Assembly: GCF_001570725.1 (NCBI RefSeq) | Contig: NZ_BCNV01000001.1 | Location: 3,720,001 to 3,784,000 of the forward strand | Direction: 5' to 3' | Source of the DNA: Paenibacillus amylolyticus | Lineage (GTDB): Bacteria; Bacillota; Bacilli; Paenibacillales; Paenibacillaceae | DNA length: 64,000 nucleotides | Shown: piece by piece, positions 16,631 to 25,102 of the stretch | How positions within the stretch are numbered: the first letter of the stretch is position 1 | Layout of the letters: each line of letters begins with the position of its first letter | The notes under the pieces: model-generated | The model's input: the letters and a program-made list of their open reading frames with translations, nothing else | Databases searched by the model: none | What the model was told of the DNA's origin: nothing | Translations under genes and position numbers: made by a program

Positions 16631-18283
16631 ATGTTAAACCGGTTTAATGTCCGTGCAGCCAAAATGATGCTCGCGGTGACAACGATTGTTACGGCTACAC
16701 TCGGAGGAAGCACTGCAGCGTGGGCTGTGGAAGACACCACCTCAACGACATCTGCATCGCCGATTAAAAATGTCATTATTCTCATTCCTGACGGCATGGC
16801 TAACGATGCCACTGCTCTGGCTCGTTGGTATAAGGGCTCGTCCCTGACGCTGGACTCCATGGCAAGCGGCATGGTTCGTACACACTCCGCTGATGCGCCG
16901 ATTGCGGACTCGGCTCCTGCCGGAACAGCTTTTGCCACAGGTTATAAATCACATACCGGATTTGTTGGCGTACTGCCGGACAAGGCTACGATGCCTGGAC
17001 AGAAAGCAATTGCGCCTGGAGATGCAAGAAAACCTGTTGCTTCCGTGCTGGAAGCTTCCAAACTCGCCGGTAAAGCAACCGGAATTATAGCCACATCCGA
17101 GATTATGCACGCCACACCAGCGGACTTCTCTGCGCACTATCCGGATCGCAAAAACTATGATGCTCTCAGCAAACAACAAGTCTACAATGGCATGGATGTT
17201 GTGTTAGGTGGAGGTAGCAAATATCTTGAGCCAGCCGGACGTAAAGACGGCGAAAATCTGGTGTCTTCCATTAAGGCACTGGGTTACGATTACGTCACTA
17301 CACCGGAGGCGATGAAAGCATCCGATTCAAATAAATTATGGGGCATGTTCGCACCCGCAGGCATGGCTTACAATATGGACCGTGATCCTGCCAAGCAGCC
17401 GAGCCTTGCCGAGATGACATCCAAAGCCATTGAAGTTCTGTCCAAAGACGAAGACGGCTTCTTCCTGATGGTCGAAGGCAGCAAAGTGGACTGGGCAGCT
17501 CATGCCAATGATCCGATTGGTATTATCAGTGATGTGTTGGCATTTGATGATGCCGTAAAAGTAGCCATGGATTTTGCCAAAGCGGATGGAGAGACTGCCG
17601 TTGTGGCTGTTACGGACCATGGTAATGGTGGACTCACCATTGGTAACAACGCAACTAGCGGCACGTACGATAAAGAGCCGTTGTCCACATTTATCGGACC
17701 TTTGAAAAAGGCCAAGCTGACAGGCGAGGGCGTTGAAGCGAAGCTGAATGCGAAGCGTACGAACATCAAAGCAGTGATGAAACAATACTATGGCATTACG
17801 GACCTGACTTCCGAAGAAATTGCCACCATCAAAGCGGCCGAGCCAGGCAGTCTTAACTATGCAATTGGTCCAATGATCAGCAAACGCGCAGGGATCGGCT
17901 GGACAACCGGTGGTCATACAGGTGGAGATGTCGTGTTGTACACGTATGCTCCGAACAATGACCGTCCATTCGGTGTGATTGACAACACGGATGTCGCTAA
18001 ATATATGGCTCGTGTACTGGATCTGGATCTCGACAGCGTGAGCAAACAATTGTTTGTACCTGCCAAACAGGCATTTACAGCCAAAGGCGCGACGTACAAG
18101 CTGGACCTGACCGACGCCAAAAATCCGAAGATCCTCGTTACAAAAGGTAACACCAAGCTGGAACTGCAAATCTACAAAAATATTGCACTGGTGAACGGCA
18201 AAAAGACAGCCTTGGAAGGTGTCATTGTTTACAACGGTGTAGAAGCCTTTGTTCCACAGACGGCTGTGGATCTGATTCAATAA
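16631..18283 (+). CDS. phoA: Alkaline phosphatase (PhoA family), secreted, with C-terminal stalk-like domain
   Basis: A 550-residue exported phosphomonoesterase. A signal peptide covers residues 1-32. The metal/nucleophile region has IPDG (Asp54) and DSAPAGTAFATG with nucleophile Ser94. Further metal ligands are in KVDWAAHANDP, VTDHGNGG and WTTGGHTGGD. The last about 75 residues (KNIALVNGKKTALEG) resemble the copper-amine-oxidase-like module, probably for wall association. It releases phosphate from organic esters outside the cell. The upstream Pho-box array predicts induction by phosphate starvation via PhoPR. The ribosome site is AGGAGG, and a terminator follows. Confidence 0.94.
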   Translation: MLNRFNVRAAKMMLAVTTIVTATLGGSTAAWAVEDTTSTTSASPIKNVIILIPDGMANDATALARWYKGSSLTLDSMASGMVRTHSADAPIADSAPAGTAFATGYKSHTGFVGVLPDKATMPGQKAIAPGDARKPVASVLEASKLAGKATGIIATSEIMHATPADFSAHYPDRKNYDALSKQQVYNGMDVVLGGGSKYLEPAGRKDGENLVSSIKALGYDYVTTPEAMKASDSNKLWGMFAPAGMAYNMDRDPAKQPSLAEMTSKAIEVLSKDEDGFFLMVEGSKVDWAAHANDPIGIISDVLAFDDAVKVAMDFAKADGETAVVAVTDHGNGGLTIGNNATSGTYDKEPLSTFIGPLKKAKLTGEGVEAKLNAKRTNIKAVMKQYYGITDLTSEEIATIKAAEPGSLNYAIGPMISKRAGIGWTTGGHTGGDVVLYTYAPNNDRPFGVIDNTDVAKYMARVLDLDLDSVSKQLFVPAKQAFTAKGATYKLDLTDAKNPKILVTKGNTKLELQIYKNIALVNGKKTALEGVIVYNGVEAFVPQTAVDLIQ

Positions 18284-18323
18284 TACGTTAGAACTACTGG
18301 AACCACAGGAAATTGCACCATTT

Positions 18324-18352
18324 GGCTGCCGAATATTTCGGCAGCTATTTTA
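18324..18352 (+). terminator. Terminator after alkaline phosphatase
   Basis: GGCTGCCGAA TAT TTCGGCAGCT stem followed by an AT-rich T tail. Confidence 0.82.
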
Positions 18353-18448
18353 TTGTTTGCTGATATGGGGTAGGTTCCTGCTAATGCCTATCGTATAATA
18401 AACGTAACAAAAATACATATCATGCAAGAAAAAAGGAGATATCCACCT

Positions 18449-18814
18449 ATGTTGATCAAATTAAACTGGATCACACTGAGGGTCCGTAATTTGGAAGCTT
18501 CGCTCGGGTTCTACCACGACATGCTCGGACTTCCCATTCAGCGTAGATTCGAAAGCCGTGGACGACAGATTGCCATGCTGGGCATGGAAAATGAAGTCAA
18601 ACTGGAACTGATTGAAGGCAGTGAATCCATTGTTAAACCAGAGGCCGGCGTGTCGATTGGCTATGAGGTGAACTCGTTGGAGGAAGCCATGGAACGATTG
18701 GCAGAACTGAATATCCCTATTTTACGCGGCCCTATCCAGCCCAATCCGCATCTGCGGTTTATTTACATTACAGATCCAGACGGCTTCGAGGTACAACTCG
18801 CAGAACATGCCTAA
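18449..18814 (+). CDS. VOC (glyoxalase/bleomycin resistance) family protein
   Basis: A 121-residue single VOC domain. It begins LNWITLRVRNLEASLGFYHDMLG and ends with FIYITDPDGFEVQLAEH, the two paired beta-alpha-beta-beta-beta motifs; the metal ligand Glu is in EVQL. The start is ATG 18449 with AAGGAGATATCCACCT upstream; an earlier ATG at 18422 is 5' of that ribosome site. Possible roles are a lyase, isomerase or dioxygenase of a small molecule; the substrate cannot be told. It stands alone. Confidence 0.88.
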   Translation: MLIKLNWITLRVRNLEASLGFYHDMLGLPIQRRFESRGRQIAMLGMENEVKLELIEGSESIVKPEAGVSIGYEVNSLEEAMERLAELNIPILRGPIQPNPHLRFIYITDPDGFEVQLAEHA

Positions 18815-18941
18815 TTAGGCGAGTGTAACTAAGCACTAAGTGTACGTATCCGGATTACCCCGTGGGGTGTGCATGTGTACAGTCAAACCAGCTGCAATCC
18901 CACGCCTGCATCGAGCAGCTTAAGCACGTCTTTGTGTCTGT

Positions 18942-20165
18942 TTACAGCTTCATGCGGCGCATCAGCGGCACACCTACGCGATTCAACAACCGATCAAGCA
19001 ACAACCAGCACCAGCGCCTGTCCCACGGAAGATGGCGCTCATAGACTGCGGAATACTCGAAATCAGCCACAGCACCACGATTGCGTTTGAACTGCGCAGC
19101 CCCGGCGCTCTCATGCAACAGATGACCGTTCTCACGAGCCTGCCCGATCAGACAGGCCGATAACATGCGGTATAGTCCGACGGATTGGGGCACCGCTGTG
19201 TCGTAACCGAAGAGCGGCGTTGTCATGATTCCATTTCGGCAGAAATAACCCATCACCGCGTCCAGGCGCCCTTCCTTCCGCAATCCATAGAGCCTGAGTG
19301 TCCCTGATGCCATCGCAGCAGCAATGAACTGCTCCGTGAATTGCGGATTGTGATAGGAGTATTTTTCAAGGTATAACAGCTTGTACAACTCCAGGATTCG
19401 CGGAATATCTGTATCGGCCATATCTGCTGCCGATACGAGTTCGTATTCATGCTTGGCCAATAATTCGTAATCCCGCTTCAGCAGCCAGCGTGACTTCGAG
19501 TTGCCAAAATTCGGATCATGCGCTCGGTATAGGTATATTTGTCGGCTCGGAATCATTCGACACCCTGCTTCTGTCAGCCTCGCTGTCAGATCGGGATGAA
19601 GTCCCGGACACAAGGAGCGAAATACAATGACATGCTTAGGGTATCGCTCTTGTACCGCTGCAAGCAAACAAGCCGCCTGCTCACCGGACATGGCTGGATA
19701 CAGATTGGTGGACAACAGCCAGTTGTTCACATGCACGACTTTGTTGATCTGCGATTTCTTCATTCCCCAACCTATTAGACTGAGCAGCACAGAAAGACCT
19801 TTTTCCAACATAGGCTTCTGCAACATGTTCAATTCCTGCTTGGCGTAACTCACATAATGCGTATATGGCGAGCAGACATAAGCATTATCATACTCCGTAT
19901 CATTCACCGTCAGCGGAATAACGATATTATCGATCCGGGCGAGCAACAATGTCGTTTCCACGTTAGACATAAAGCTTTGGGTCCCGTCCAGCATCATAGG
20001 TTCCAGATAAGCTCTGGCATATCTGCCGTCCTCTGTATCGGGCCAGTCCATTCCTTTGATCGAATGCTGATCATAAAGACGCACGCGTTCAGCGCGGTTA
20101 TCATTCCTAACTTCATATGTACGGTCATCATAGGCCGAGCTGTCTTTCATTCCTTCATTCTTCAA
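18942..20165 (-). CDS. GNAT/FemAB-like acyltransferase
   Basis: A 407-residue soluble protein starting at TTG (GGGGGAG, 7 bp upstream; an in-frame ATG lies five codons on). The C-terminal half (about residues 230-380) has the BioF2/GNAT-like pattern: DIPRILELYKLLYLEKYSYHN, LRLYGLRKEGRLDAVMGYF, then LYRMLSACLIGQARENGHLLHESAGAAQFKRNRGA-type helices. The motif HESAGAAQFKRNRG resembles the acyl-CoA-binding end of FemAB-like proteins. The acceptor is unknown. Probably co-transcribed from the ankyrin gene side or on its own; no terminator was seen after it. Confidence 0.68.
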   Translation of the reverse strand: MKNEGMKDSSAYDDRTYEVRNDNRAERVRLYDQHSIKGMDWPDTEDGRYARAYLEPMMLDGTQSFMSNVETTLLLARIDNIVIPLTVNDTEYDNAYVCSPYTHYVSYAKQELNMLQKPMLEKGLSVLLSLIGWGMKKSQINKVVHVNNWLLSTNLYPAMSGEQAACLLAAVQERYPKHVIVFRSLCPGLHPDLTARLTEAGCRMIPSRQIYLYRAHDPNFGNSKSRWLLKRDYELLAKHEYELVSAADMADTDIPRILELYKLLYLEKYSYHNPQFTEQFIAAAMASGTLRLYGLRKEGRLDAVMGYFCRNGIMTTPLFGYDTAVPQSVGLYRMLSACLIGQARENGHLLHESAGAAQFKRNRGAVADFEYSAVYERHLPWDRRWCWLLLDRLLNRVGVPLMRRMKL

Positions 20166-20230
20166 CCTTTTACTCCCCCATGAGGTAACATCTTCTCTTT
20201 AACTCCCCATTCCAGGCCCAGTGCCCTTGC

Positions 20231-20920
20231 CTATTCTATCCGGGATAATTGCTCTGCAAGCTGACGATAAGCCGGTCCGTCTTCTCTCTCGCTGACCTCA
20301 TCTTCATCCATCTCCAGCCAGTAGTCCGCATCCAGCAGTTCTGCCATATCCAGCCGCGTAATCTCTGCACATTCAGGATGTTCACATGCTGCAATCATCG
20401 GCTCAGGACTGTCGTCCCAGTTGTATCCGTTCACGATGGCATGCAGAAGTACAGCTGAATCCAGTACACGAATTTGGGCAACCGCCTTTTCTGAAGACTC
20501 CTCGTACAAAATTTCATCTACAACGCTTTGCTCCACCTGGGTCAGCTTGAGTCTGACCGCACCTTTGGTGTCCAGTAACATATCCGCTATGTCCGGATTA
20601 CGTCTAGCTGCATTCCAGGCACTGGCCTGAATTCCAAGGGGAGCGTCCAGTTTGACTCCATGTTCAATCAATAACTGAATGGCTTCAATCTGCTTGAACT
20701 TCACGGCTTTTTTCAGCGCGGTATCCCCAAGCTTGTCCTCTACTTCCAGGTCCGGACCAGATTCCAGAAGACACCGGATCGCTTCAGTCGGCATACGATT
20801 TGTCAAATAGAGCATCAGCGGTGTACGCCCACGATCATCCTGTTCGTTGATATCCAATACACCGACGGCTGCTCTGGCTTGTTCCACATCTTTGGATTTG
20901 CTAATCTCCACCCAATTCAT
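20231..20920 (-). CDS. Ankyrin repeat protein
   Basis: A 229-residue protein with at least three ankyrin repeats between residues 25 and 125 (RGRTPLMLYL, then GDTALKKAVKFKQIEAIQLL, IEHGVKLDAPLG, NPDIADMLLDTKGA) and an acidic C-terminal region (LDADYWLEMDEDEVSERED). There is no signal peptide. Ankyrin repeats mediate protein binding; the partner is unknown. Small ankyrin proteins of this kind often occur among toxin-immunity genes, but there is no toxin here. The ribosome site is GGAGG. Confidence 0.85.
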   Translation of the reverse strand: MNWVEISKSKDVEQARAAVGVLDINEQDDRGRTPLMLYLTNRMPTEAIRCLLESGPDLEVEDKLGDTALKKAVKFKQIEAIQLLIEHGVKLDAPLGIQASAWNAARRNPDIADMLLDTKGAVRLKLTQVEQSVVDEILYEESSEKAVAQIRVLDSAVLLHAIVNGYNWDDSPEPMIAACEHPECAEITRLDMAELLDADYWLEMDEDEVSEREDGPAYRQLAEQLSRIE

Positions 20921-21002
20921 AGTTCGTTTTCCTCCACCCTCTTCATACTCTACACAACACTGTATAGGAAAAAAATGCCGGCATCAAGCTGTACTCCAGA
21001 TG

Positions 21003-21045
21003 AAAAAAGCCCGTCCAGTACGCAAAATACGCACCGACAGGCCCT
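21003..21045 (-). terminator. Terminator after chemotaxis receptor gene
   Basis: GCCTGTCGGTGCGTA pairs imperfectly with the inverted TGCGTACTGGACGGGC and is followed by TTTTTT on the minus strand. Confidence 0.75.
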
Positions 21046-21058
21046 CAATTATTTATTA

Positions 21059-22537
21059 TTAAAGTTTATTTTCAACAGAAGCAGCCTGATGATCAGAGAC
21101 TAACTCATTCAGGTCCACAATCAGTTGCTCCAGTTCTCCGAAGCTCTCCACCATCTTCTGTGTCAGGTTGCGTTGTTCTTCCATGCTCGCCAGAATCTCT
21201 TCTGTCGCTGCACTGGATTGCTCCGTTACACTCGAAATCTCGGAAACCTCATTCACAACTCTGGTCGAAGATTCCTTCATCGTAGCCGAACTAATCTCAA
21301 TATCTGTCGCTTGATTCAATACGTGTTGTGAATTGCTGTTGATCGTACGGAACACTTCATCTGCCGTTTGCACACTGTCTCTTCCTTGTTGTAACGAAAG
21401 ACGAATTCGTTCGAATCGATCTGTCAATGCCTGCGTCTGTCCTTTCAACCGTGACAGTATGGTTGCAATATCACTCGCTGATTGACCCGAGTTCTCGGCC
21501 AGCTTACGAACTTCCTCTGATACAACGGCAAACCCGCGTCCATGCTCGCCCGCACGAGCCGCTTCAATGGCTGCGTTGAGCGCGAGCAGGTTGGTCTGAT
21601 TCGCAATATCCGCTATGCTGTTCAGCATAAGCGTCATGGATTCACTTTCCTCGTTGAACTTTCGCATGTCACTAGCAGTTGTATTGATCGTCTCATATAG
21701 CTCTTGCATCTGAATGTTCAGTTGGTCCATCTGTGTGCTTCCTGTTTGCGTGCTCGTTGCCATACTTGAGGACAATTCTTTCATCTGCTGGGAGTATAAT
21801 GCAACGTCCTTGATATGCTGATCCGACACAGACAAGGATTCCGAAATCTCGGCAACACTGGTCGCCTGAAACTCAACGCCTTTGGCAACTTCACTGAAAC
21901 CAAGCGTCACCTCATTGGTGATGGAACCAGTCGCATCCACCTTTTGCTTCAACTGATCCGTATAACGAGATAAGCCTTCGACGGATTCCTTCACACGTTC
22001 CAGCATGGTTTCGACTCTTTGTTTAGAGTACTCGACCTCATTCTGGCGTACTTCACTTTCATGGAAGAGTCTTTGATTCAGCTGCGAGACCAGCATAAGA
22101 ATGGCTCCCGTGAGAGCAAATAGTCCCACATTGACGATATTCCCTATTAGCTCAACAGAATCAACGGTATTCATAACAAATAACTGAAGAACACTGTTGA
22201 CTAGTAAGACCGAAAATCCAACCACAAAAAATTTCTTGTTAGGAAATAACAATAGAACCGCAGTTATAACCAAACTTAATGCAAAATTGACCGTTCCCCA
22301 ACCGACATAGACTCCACATATTGTCAGTAACACAGTAATCAGCCATGGAATGAGATGAATATGTTTCTTTTTCGCATTAGCGTATGTAATCCAAACTACA
22401 AAGATCAGAGCTACTCCATTGGACACAAGTAACTTGGGCATCGTAAAGGCCAGACCCATACCAATGGCAATAATAATCCACAAAATGATACCGATTAATT
22501 TGTTCCTTTTCCAAATAATTTCGTCCATACGATCCAT
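21059..22537 (-). CDS. Methyl-accepting chemotaxis protein with multi-pass membrane N-terminus
   Basis: A 492-residue receptor. Residues about 14-155 form about six transmembrane segments with little extracellular loop, rather than the usual two helices and a sensor domain. Residues 160-492 are the cytoplasmic coiled coil with the signalling hairpin tip [20 protein letters not shown] (311-330) and the following [18 protein letters not shown]. It couples to CheA/CheW. The missing ligand domain suggests sensing within the membrane, for example energy state or a hydrophobic compound. It stands alone. Confidence 0.93.
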   Translation of the reverse strand: MDRMDEIIWKRNKLIGIILWIIIAIGMGLAFTMPKLLVSNGVALIFVVWITYANAKKKHIHLIPWLITVLLTICGVYVGWGTVNFALSLVITAVLLLFPNKKFFVVGFSVLLVNSVLQLFVMNTVDSVELIGNIVNVGLFALTGAILMLVSQLNQRLFHESEVRQNEVEYSKQRVETMLERVKESVEGLSRYTDQLKQKVDATGSITNEVTLGFSEVAKGVEFQATSVAEISESLSVSDQHIKDVALYSQQMKELSSSMATSTQTGSTQMDQLNIQMQELYETINTTASDMRKFNEESESMTLMLNSIADIANQTNLLALNAAIEAARAGEHGRGFAVVSEEVRKLAENSGQSASDIATILSRLKGQTQALTDRFERIRLSLQQGRDSVQTADEVFRTINSNSQHVLNQATDIEISSATMKESSTRVVNEVSEISSVTEQSSAATEEILASMEEQRNLTQKMVESFGELEQLIVDLNELVSDHQAASVENKL

Positions 22538-22732
22538 GCATACCCCGTCCTTTTATGTAGGTTAAATGTAAGTTGTAGGGCCTTTTTGTACTACATCTAC
22601 TAGTCTTTGGTCCTGCTTATGCGCAAATCGCAAATACGCAGCGTCTTAGCATAGTACATATTAACTTCATAAGTATGAAATCAGCGCTACTTTATGTATA
22701 TCGGTATTCAACATTTAAAATGAATATGAAAT

Positions 22733-22762
22733 GTAAAATGATATGCCTGCATATCATTTTAC
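22733..22762. repeat. Perfect 13-bp inverted repeat
   Basis: GTAAAATGATATG, loop CCTG, CATATCATTTTAC. It sits in the 303-bp gap 22538-22840, between the pectate lyase terminator and the start region of the chemotaxis receptor. It could be an operator or an extra terminator stem; there is no adjacent T run on the minus strand. The rest of the gap shows no other clear signal. Confidence 0.7.
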
Positions 22763-22765
22763 AAA

Positions 22766-22813
22766 CAAAAAAAGGTCTGTCTTATACGTTATGGCGTACA
22801 AGACAGGCCTTTT
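22766..22813 (-). terminator. Terminator after pectate lyase
   Basis: AAAAGGCCTGTCTTGTACGC pairs with the inverted GTATAAGACAGACCTTTT and ends in a T7 run on the minus strand. Confidence 0.88.
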
Positions 22814-22840
22814 GGTTGTGATATGGATGTGCAGTAACGC

Positions 22841-23884
22841 TTACTTTCCGAACACAAGCGTCGTATTGGAGGAGCCTGCATACTTGGTGACGAACTCACG
22901 CGCATAGCTGGCGCTCTCTACTTGATAACTGTAATTGGTGCTTGGTCTCCAGTTCGTTTTAGGAGAAGTCGGACTATTCAGGGCTGGCGTACTGCCCGTA
23001 TCCGTAAACTCACCTTTTCCTTTGTCATCCAGGATGCCGCCCTTTTCAGCGCCAGCACCAAAATAGTTGTTTTCGGAATAAATCCGTGCTTTTTCACCAA
23101 TTGTGATGGCCTGATTAAAGTTATTGGCATAGTTGTTTTTGAGATGGAAGTAGCCATATCTTAAAAGTCCAGGACCACGCACATATAAATTTTCGAAGTA
23201 ATTATTGGACATCGTCACATGAGGTACGCCATTGTAACTGCTGTTTCCATCATTCGGATGACCGAGGATGACGCCATACTTATGGTTCGCAAATTTGGAA
23301 TTGCTAATCGTAATGTAGTCAGCGCGATCACCGATATACAGAAGCTTGTCCAGATCACTTCCGCCAGAGCTATAGCTGTGGCCAGCGAACGTCACATGAT
23401 CGATCCAGTAATTGGAGCCAGATGTGATGTATACCTGGATATCATCATTGCCGTTGATATTCGCTGAATGTTGAAAGGTCAGATTCTGAAAAATCACATT
23501 GCTTGAACTGCTTGTAGATCTGAAATGAATATTCGTTAATGTATGTTTGTCAAAGGAACCTACCAGTGTTTTGTTCGCTCCAAATTCAACCTTTTGCAGA
23601 GAGGAAGAAGAAATATTCTGTTCAACAACGACAATTTTGGCTGTAGAGCCTGCCATATGTGTTCTCAGGTCATTGAGATTACTAACGTAAACCACCTGAC
23701 CGTTCTTGCCACCTGTTGTGGCTGCCTTGGATACACCACTCTCATTCTTGGCACTGCCTGCAAAACCGGTCAGCCCGTTCGTACCTGTGTTTGGATAACT
23801 GGCCGCACCATATGTAGATGGAGCCGTTGAGATCGTTAACAACAATAGCGTCACCGCGAGTAAAAGCATCGAAAATTTATTCAA
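22841..23884 (-). CDS. Pectate lyase, polysaccharide lyase family 1
   Basis: A 347-residue secreted lyase that cleaves polygalacturonate by beta-elimination. The start is TTG 23884 behind AAGGATGGTG; the longer frame would begin upstream of the promoter. Residues 1-27 are a signal peptide ending STYGAA. The parallel beta-helix carries the PL1 landmarks: [26 protein letters not shown] (WiDH), the Ca-site region and [17 protein letters not shown], which holds the catalytic Arg region. It stands alone with its own promoter and terminator. The length is normal for small Bacillus-type PelA. Confidence 0.93.
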   Translation of the reverse strand: MNKFSMLLLAVTLLLLTISTAPSTYGAASYPNTGTNGLTGFAGSAKNESGVSKAATTGGKNGQVVYVSNLNDLRTHMAGSTAKIVVVEQNISSSSLQKVEFGANKTLVGSFDKHTLTNIHFRSTSSSSNVIFQNLTFQHSANINGNDDIQVYITSGSNYWIDHVTFAGHSYSSGGSDLDKLLYIGDRADYITISNSKFANHKYGVILGHPNDGNSSYNGVPHVTMSNNYFENLYVRGPGLLRYGYFHLKNNYANNFNQAITIGEKARIYSENNYFGAGAEKGGILDDKGKGEFTDTGSTPALNSPTSPKTNWRPSTNYSYQVESASYAREFVTKYAGSSNTTLVFGK

Positions 23885-23926
23885 AATTTCACCATCCTTT
23901 ATAATATTATCCTCGAAGACAACTCG

Positions 23927-23955
23927 ATTATATCGTGTAACCTTGGCTGTGACAA
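23927..23955 (-). promoter_or_regulatory. Pectate lyase promoter
   Basis: TTGTCA (23950-23955), 17 bp, TATAAT (23927-23932) on the minus strand, 43 bp before the TTG start. It fixes the start choice. Confidence 0.82.
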
Positions 23956-24047
23956 TACAAAGATTGCAAAAAGACAACAATTATCACTTTTATGCAACAG
24001 TAGATCAGATATCGTGAATAAACGTAATGCCAGGCCTTTCTTGCACA

Positions 24048-24077
24048 CAAAATAGAGCCGCAAATTAGCGGCTCTAT
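24048..24077 (-). terminator. Terminator after the 24144 AraC gene
   Basis: ATAGAGCCGC AAATTA GCGGCTCTAT stem with TTTTG following on the minus strand. Confidence 0.82.
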
Positions 24078-24143
24078 AAACGAGTTCGGTTCGTTACAAT
24101 TTGCTCACTGACGAAAAACCATTCGCTTACACATAATAATATG

Positions 24144-24986
24144 TCACGACTTCTGATAGCTGCGGCGGAAGGCGCCAGGTGTGAGTCGTTCCAGCTTCTT
24201 GAAGATGGCTCCATAATAGCTGGTCGATTCGAAGCCGACTTGACGAGCAATATCCTCCATCCCACGCTGCACATTGTCGAGCAGAAGTTCCTTGCTCTTG
24301 TTGACCCTTACCTGATTAACATAGCTGATGGGACGAATGCCTGTCGTCTTCTTGAACAAATGACAGAAATATTCCGGTGTGACATGAATCAGTCCAGCCA
24401 GCGTTGGCAAAGTAATCTCTTCAGCATAATGCTGTTCAATATAATCCAGAACCGGCTTTAATCGCTCATACTGCTGCCCGACGGTATCGCTGCCCTCCAC
24501 AGATACGCGTTGAATAATCTCGGTCAATAAGGTATAGAGGATAGCTGAGCAGGCGTAATTGCTTAATGTCTGCTCTTGTGGTGTTAAGGCTGCTTGCAGC
24601 AGCTCCCGCATTCGGGCTAGAAGGTATTCAGGCGATGCCAGCGTGTATACGCATGTGTCGACAATGCCCACGGTTTCAAACAAGCTCGCTGACCCGCTGC
24701 CATCAAAAATGATCCAGTCGACTTCCCAGTTCTCGGATAGGGCATAGTATTCGTGCTTCTGACCAGGGAACAACAGTATGCCCATACCCGGCTTGACAAT
24801 ATGTTCCGTTTCACTTAGCTTAAGCTTGCCCACACCGCTGCGACATTGTATCCACTGATAATCCTGAATGCCTTGCTCTCGGCGTATATGCTCCTGTTCA
24901 TGATGCAGACCGATGCCAAGCAAATAAAAAGGGAGCAGCTTGTCTCGGGCAGATAATACCGGGAAATTGCGATTGGGAAGAGGCAT
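24144..24986 (-). CDS. AraC family regulator of the beta-galactosidase gene
   Basis: A 280-residue AraC/XylS regulator: N-terminal cupin-type sugar-sensing region (for example IVKPGMGILLFPGQKHEYY) and two C-terminal HTH motifs (TLAGLIHVTPEYFCHLFKK and ARQVGFESTSYYGAIFKK, then LTPGAFR). It is divergent from the GH42 beta-galactosidase with a 116-bp shared regulatory gap, so it very probably controls that gene in response to a galactoside. The ribosome site is GGAGAG. Confidence 0.9.
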   Translation of the reverse strand: MPLPNRNFPVLSARDKLLPFYLLGIGLHHEQEHIRREQGIQDYQWIQCRSGVGKLKLSETEHIVKPGMGILLFPGQKHEYYALSENWEVDWIIFDGSGSASLFETVGIVDTCVYTLASPEYLLARMRELLQAALTPQEQTLSNYACSAILYTLLTEIIQRVSVEGSDTVGQQYERLKPVLDYIEQHYAEEITLPTLAGLIHVTPEYFCHLFKKTTGIRPISYVNQVRVNKSKELLLDNVQRGMEDIARQVGFESTSYYGAIFKKLERLTPGAFRRSYQKS

Positions 24987-25102
24987 AGGACTAACTCTCC
25001 TGTTATCTTAATATTGTTATATTATATTAATTTTTTAAGATATTCACTCCAATTAATATAGCATATAATCGCAATATATTGATAAATAAAGGAGATCACA
25101 GG

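Noticed and set aside
17336..18280. 314-codon open frame on the minus strand
   Set aside because: Mirror of the alkaline phosphatase gene, with no ribosome site and a His/Cys-rich, unstructured translation.
18857..18866. CCCCGTGGGG palindrome after the VOC gene
   Set aside because: A 10-base palindrome without a loop or T run; no support for a function.
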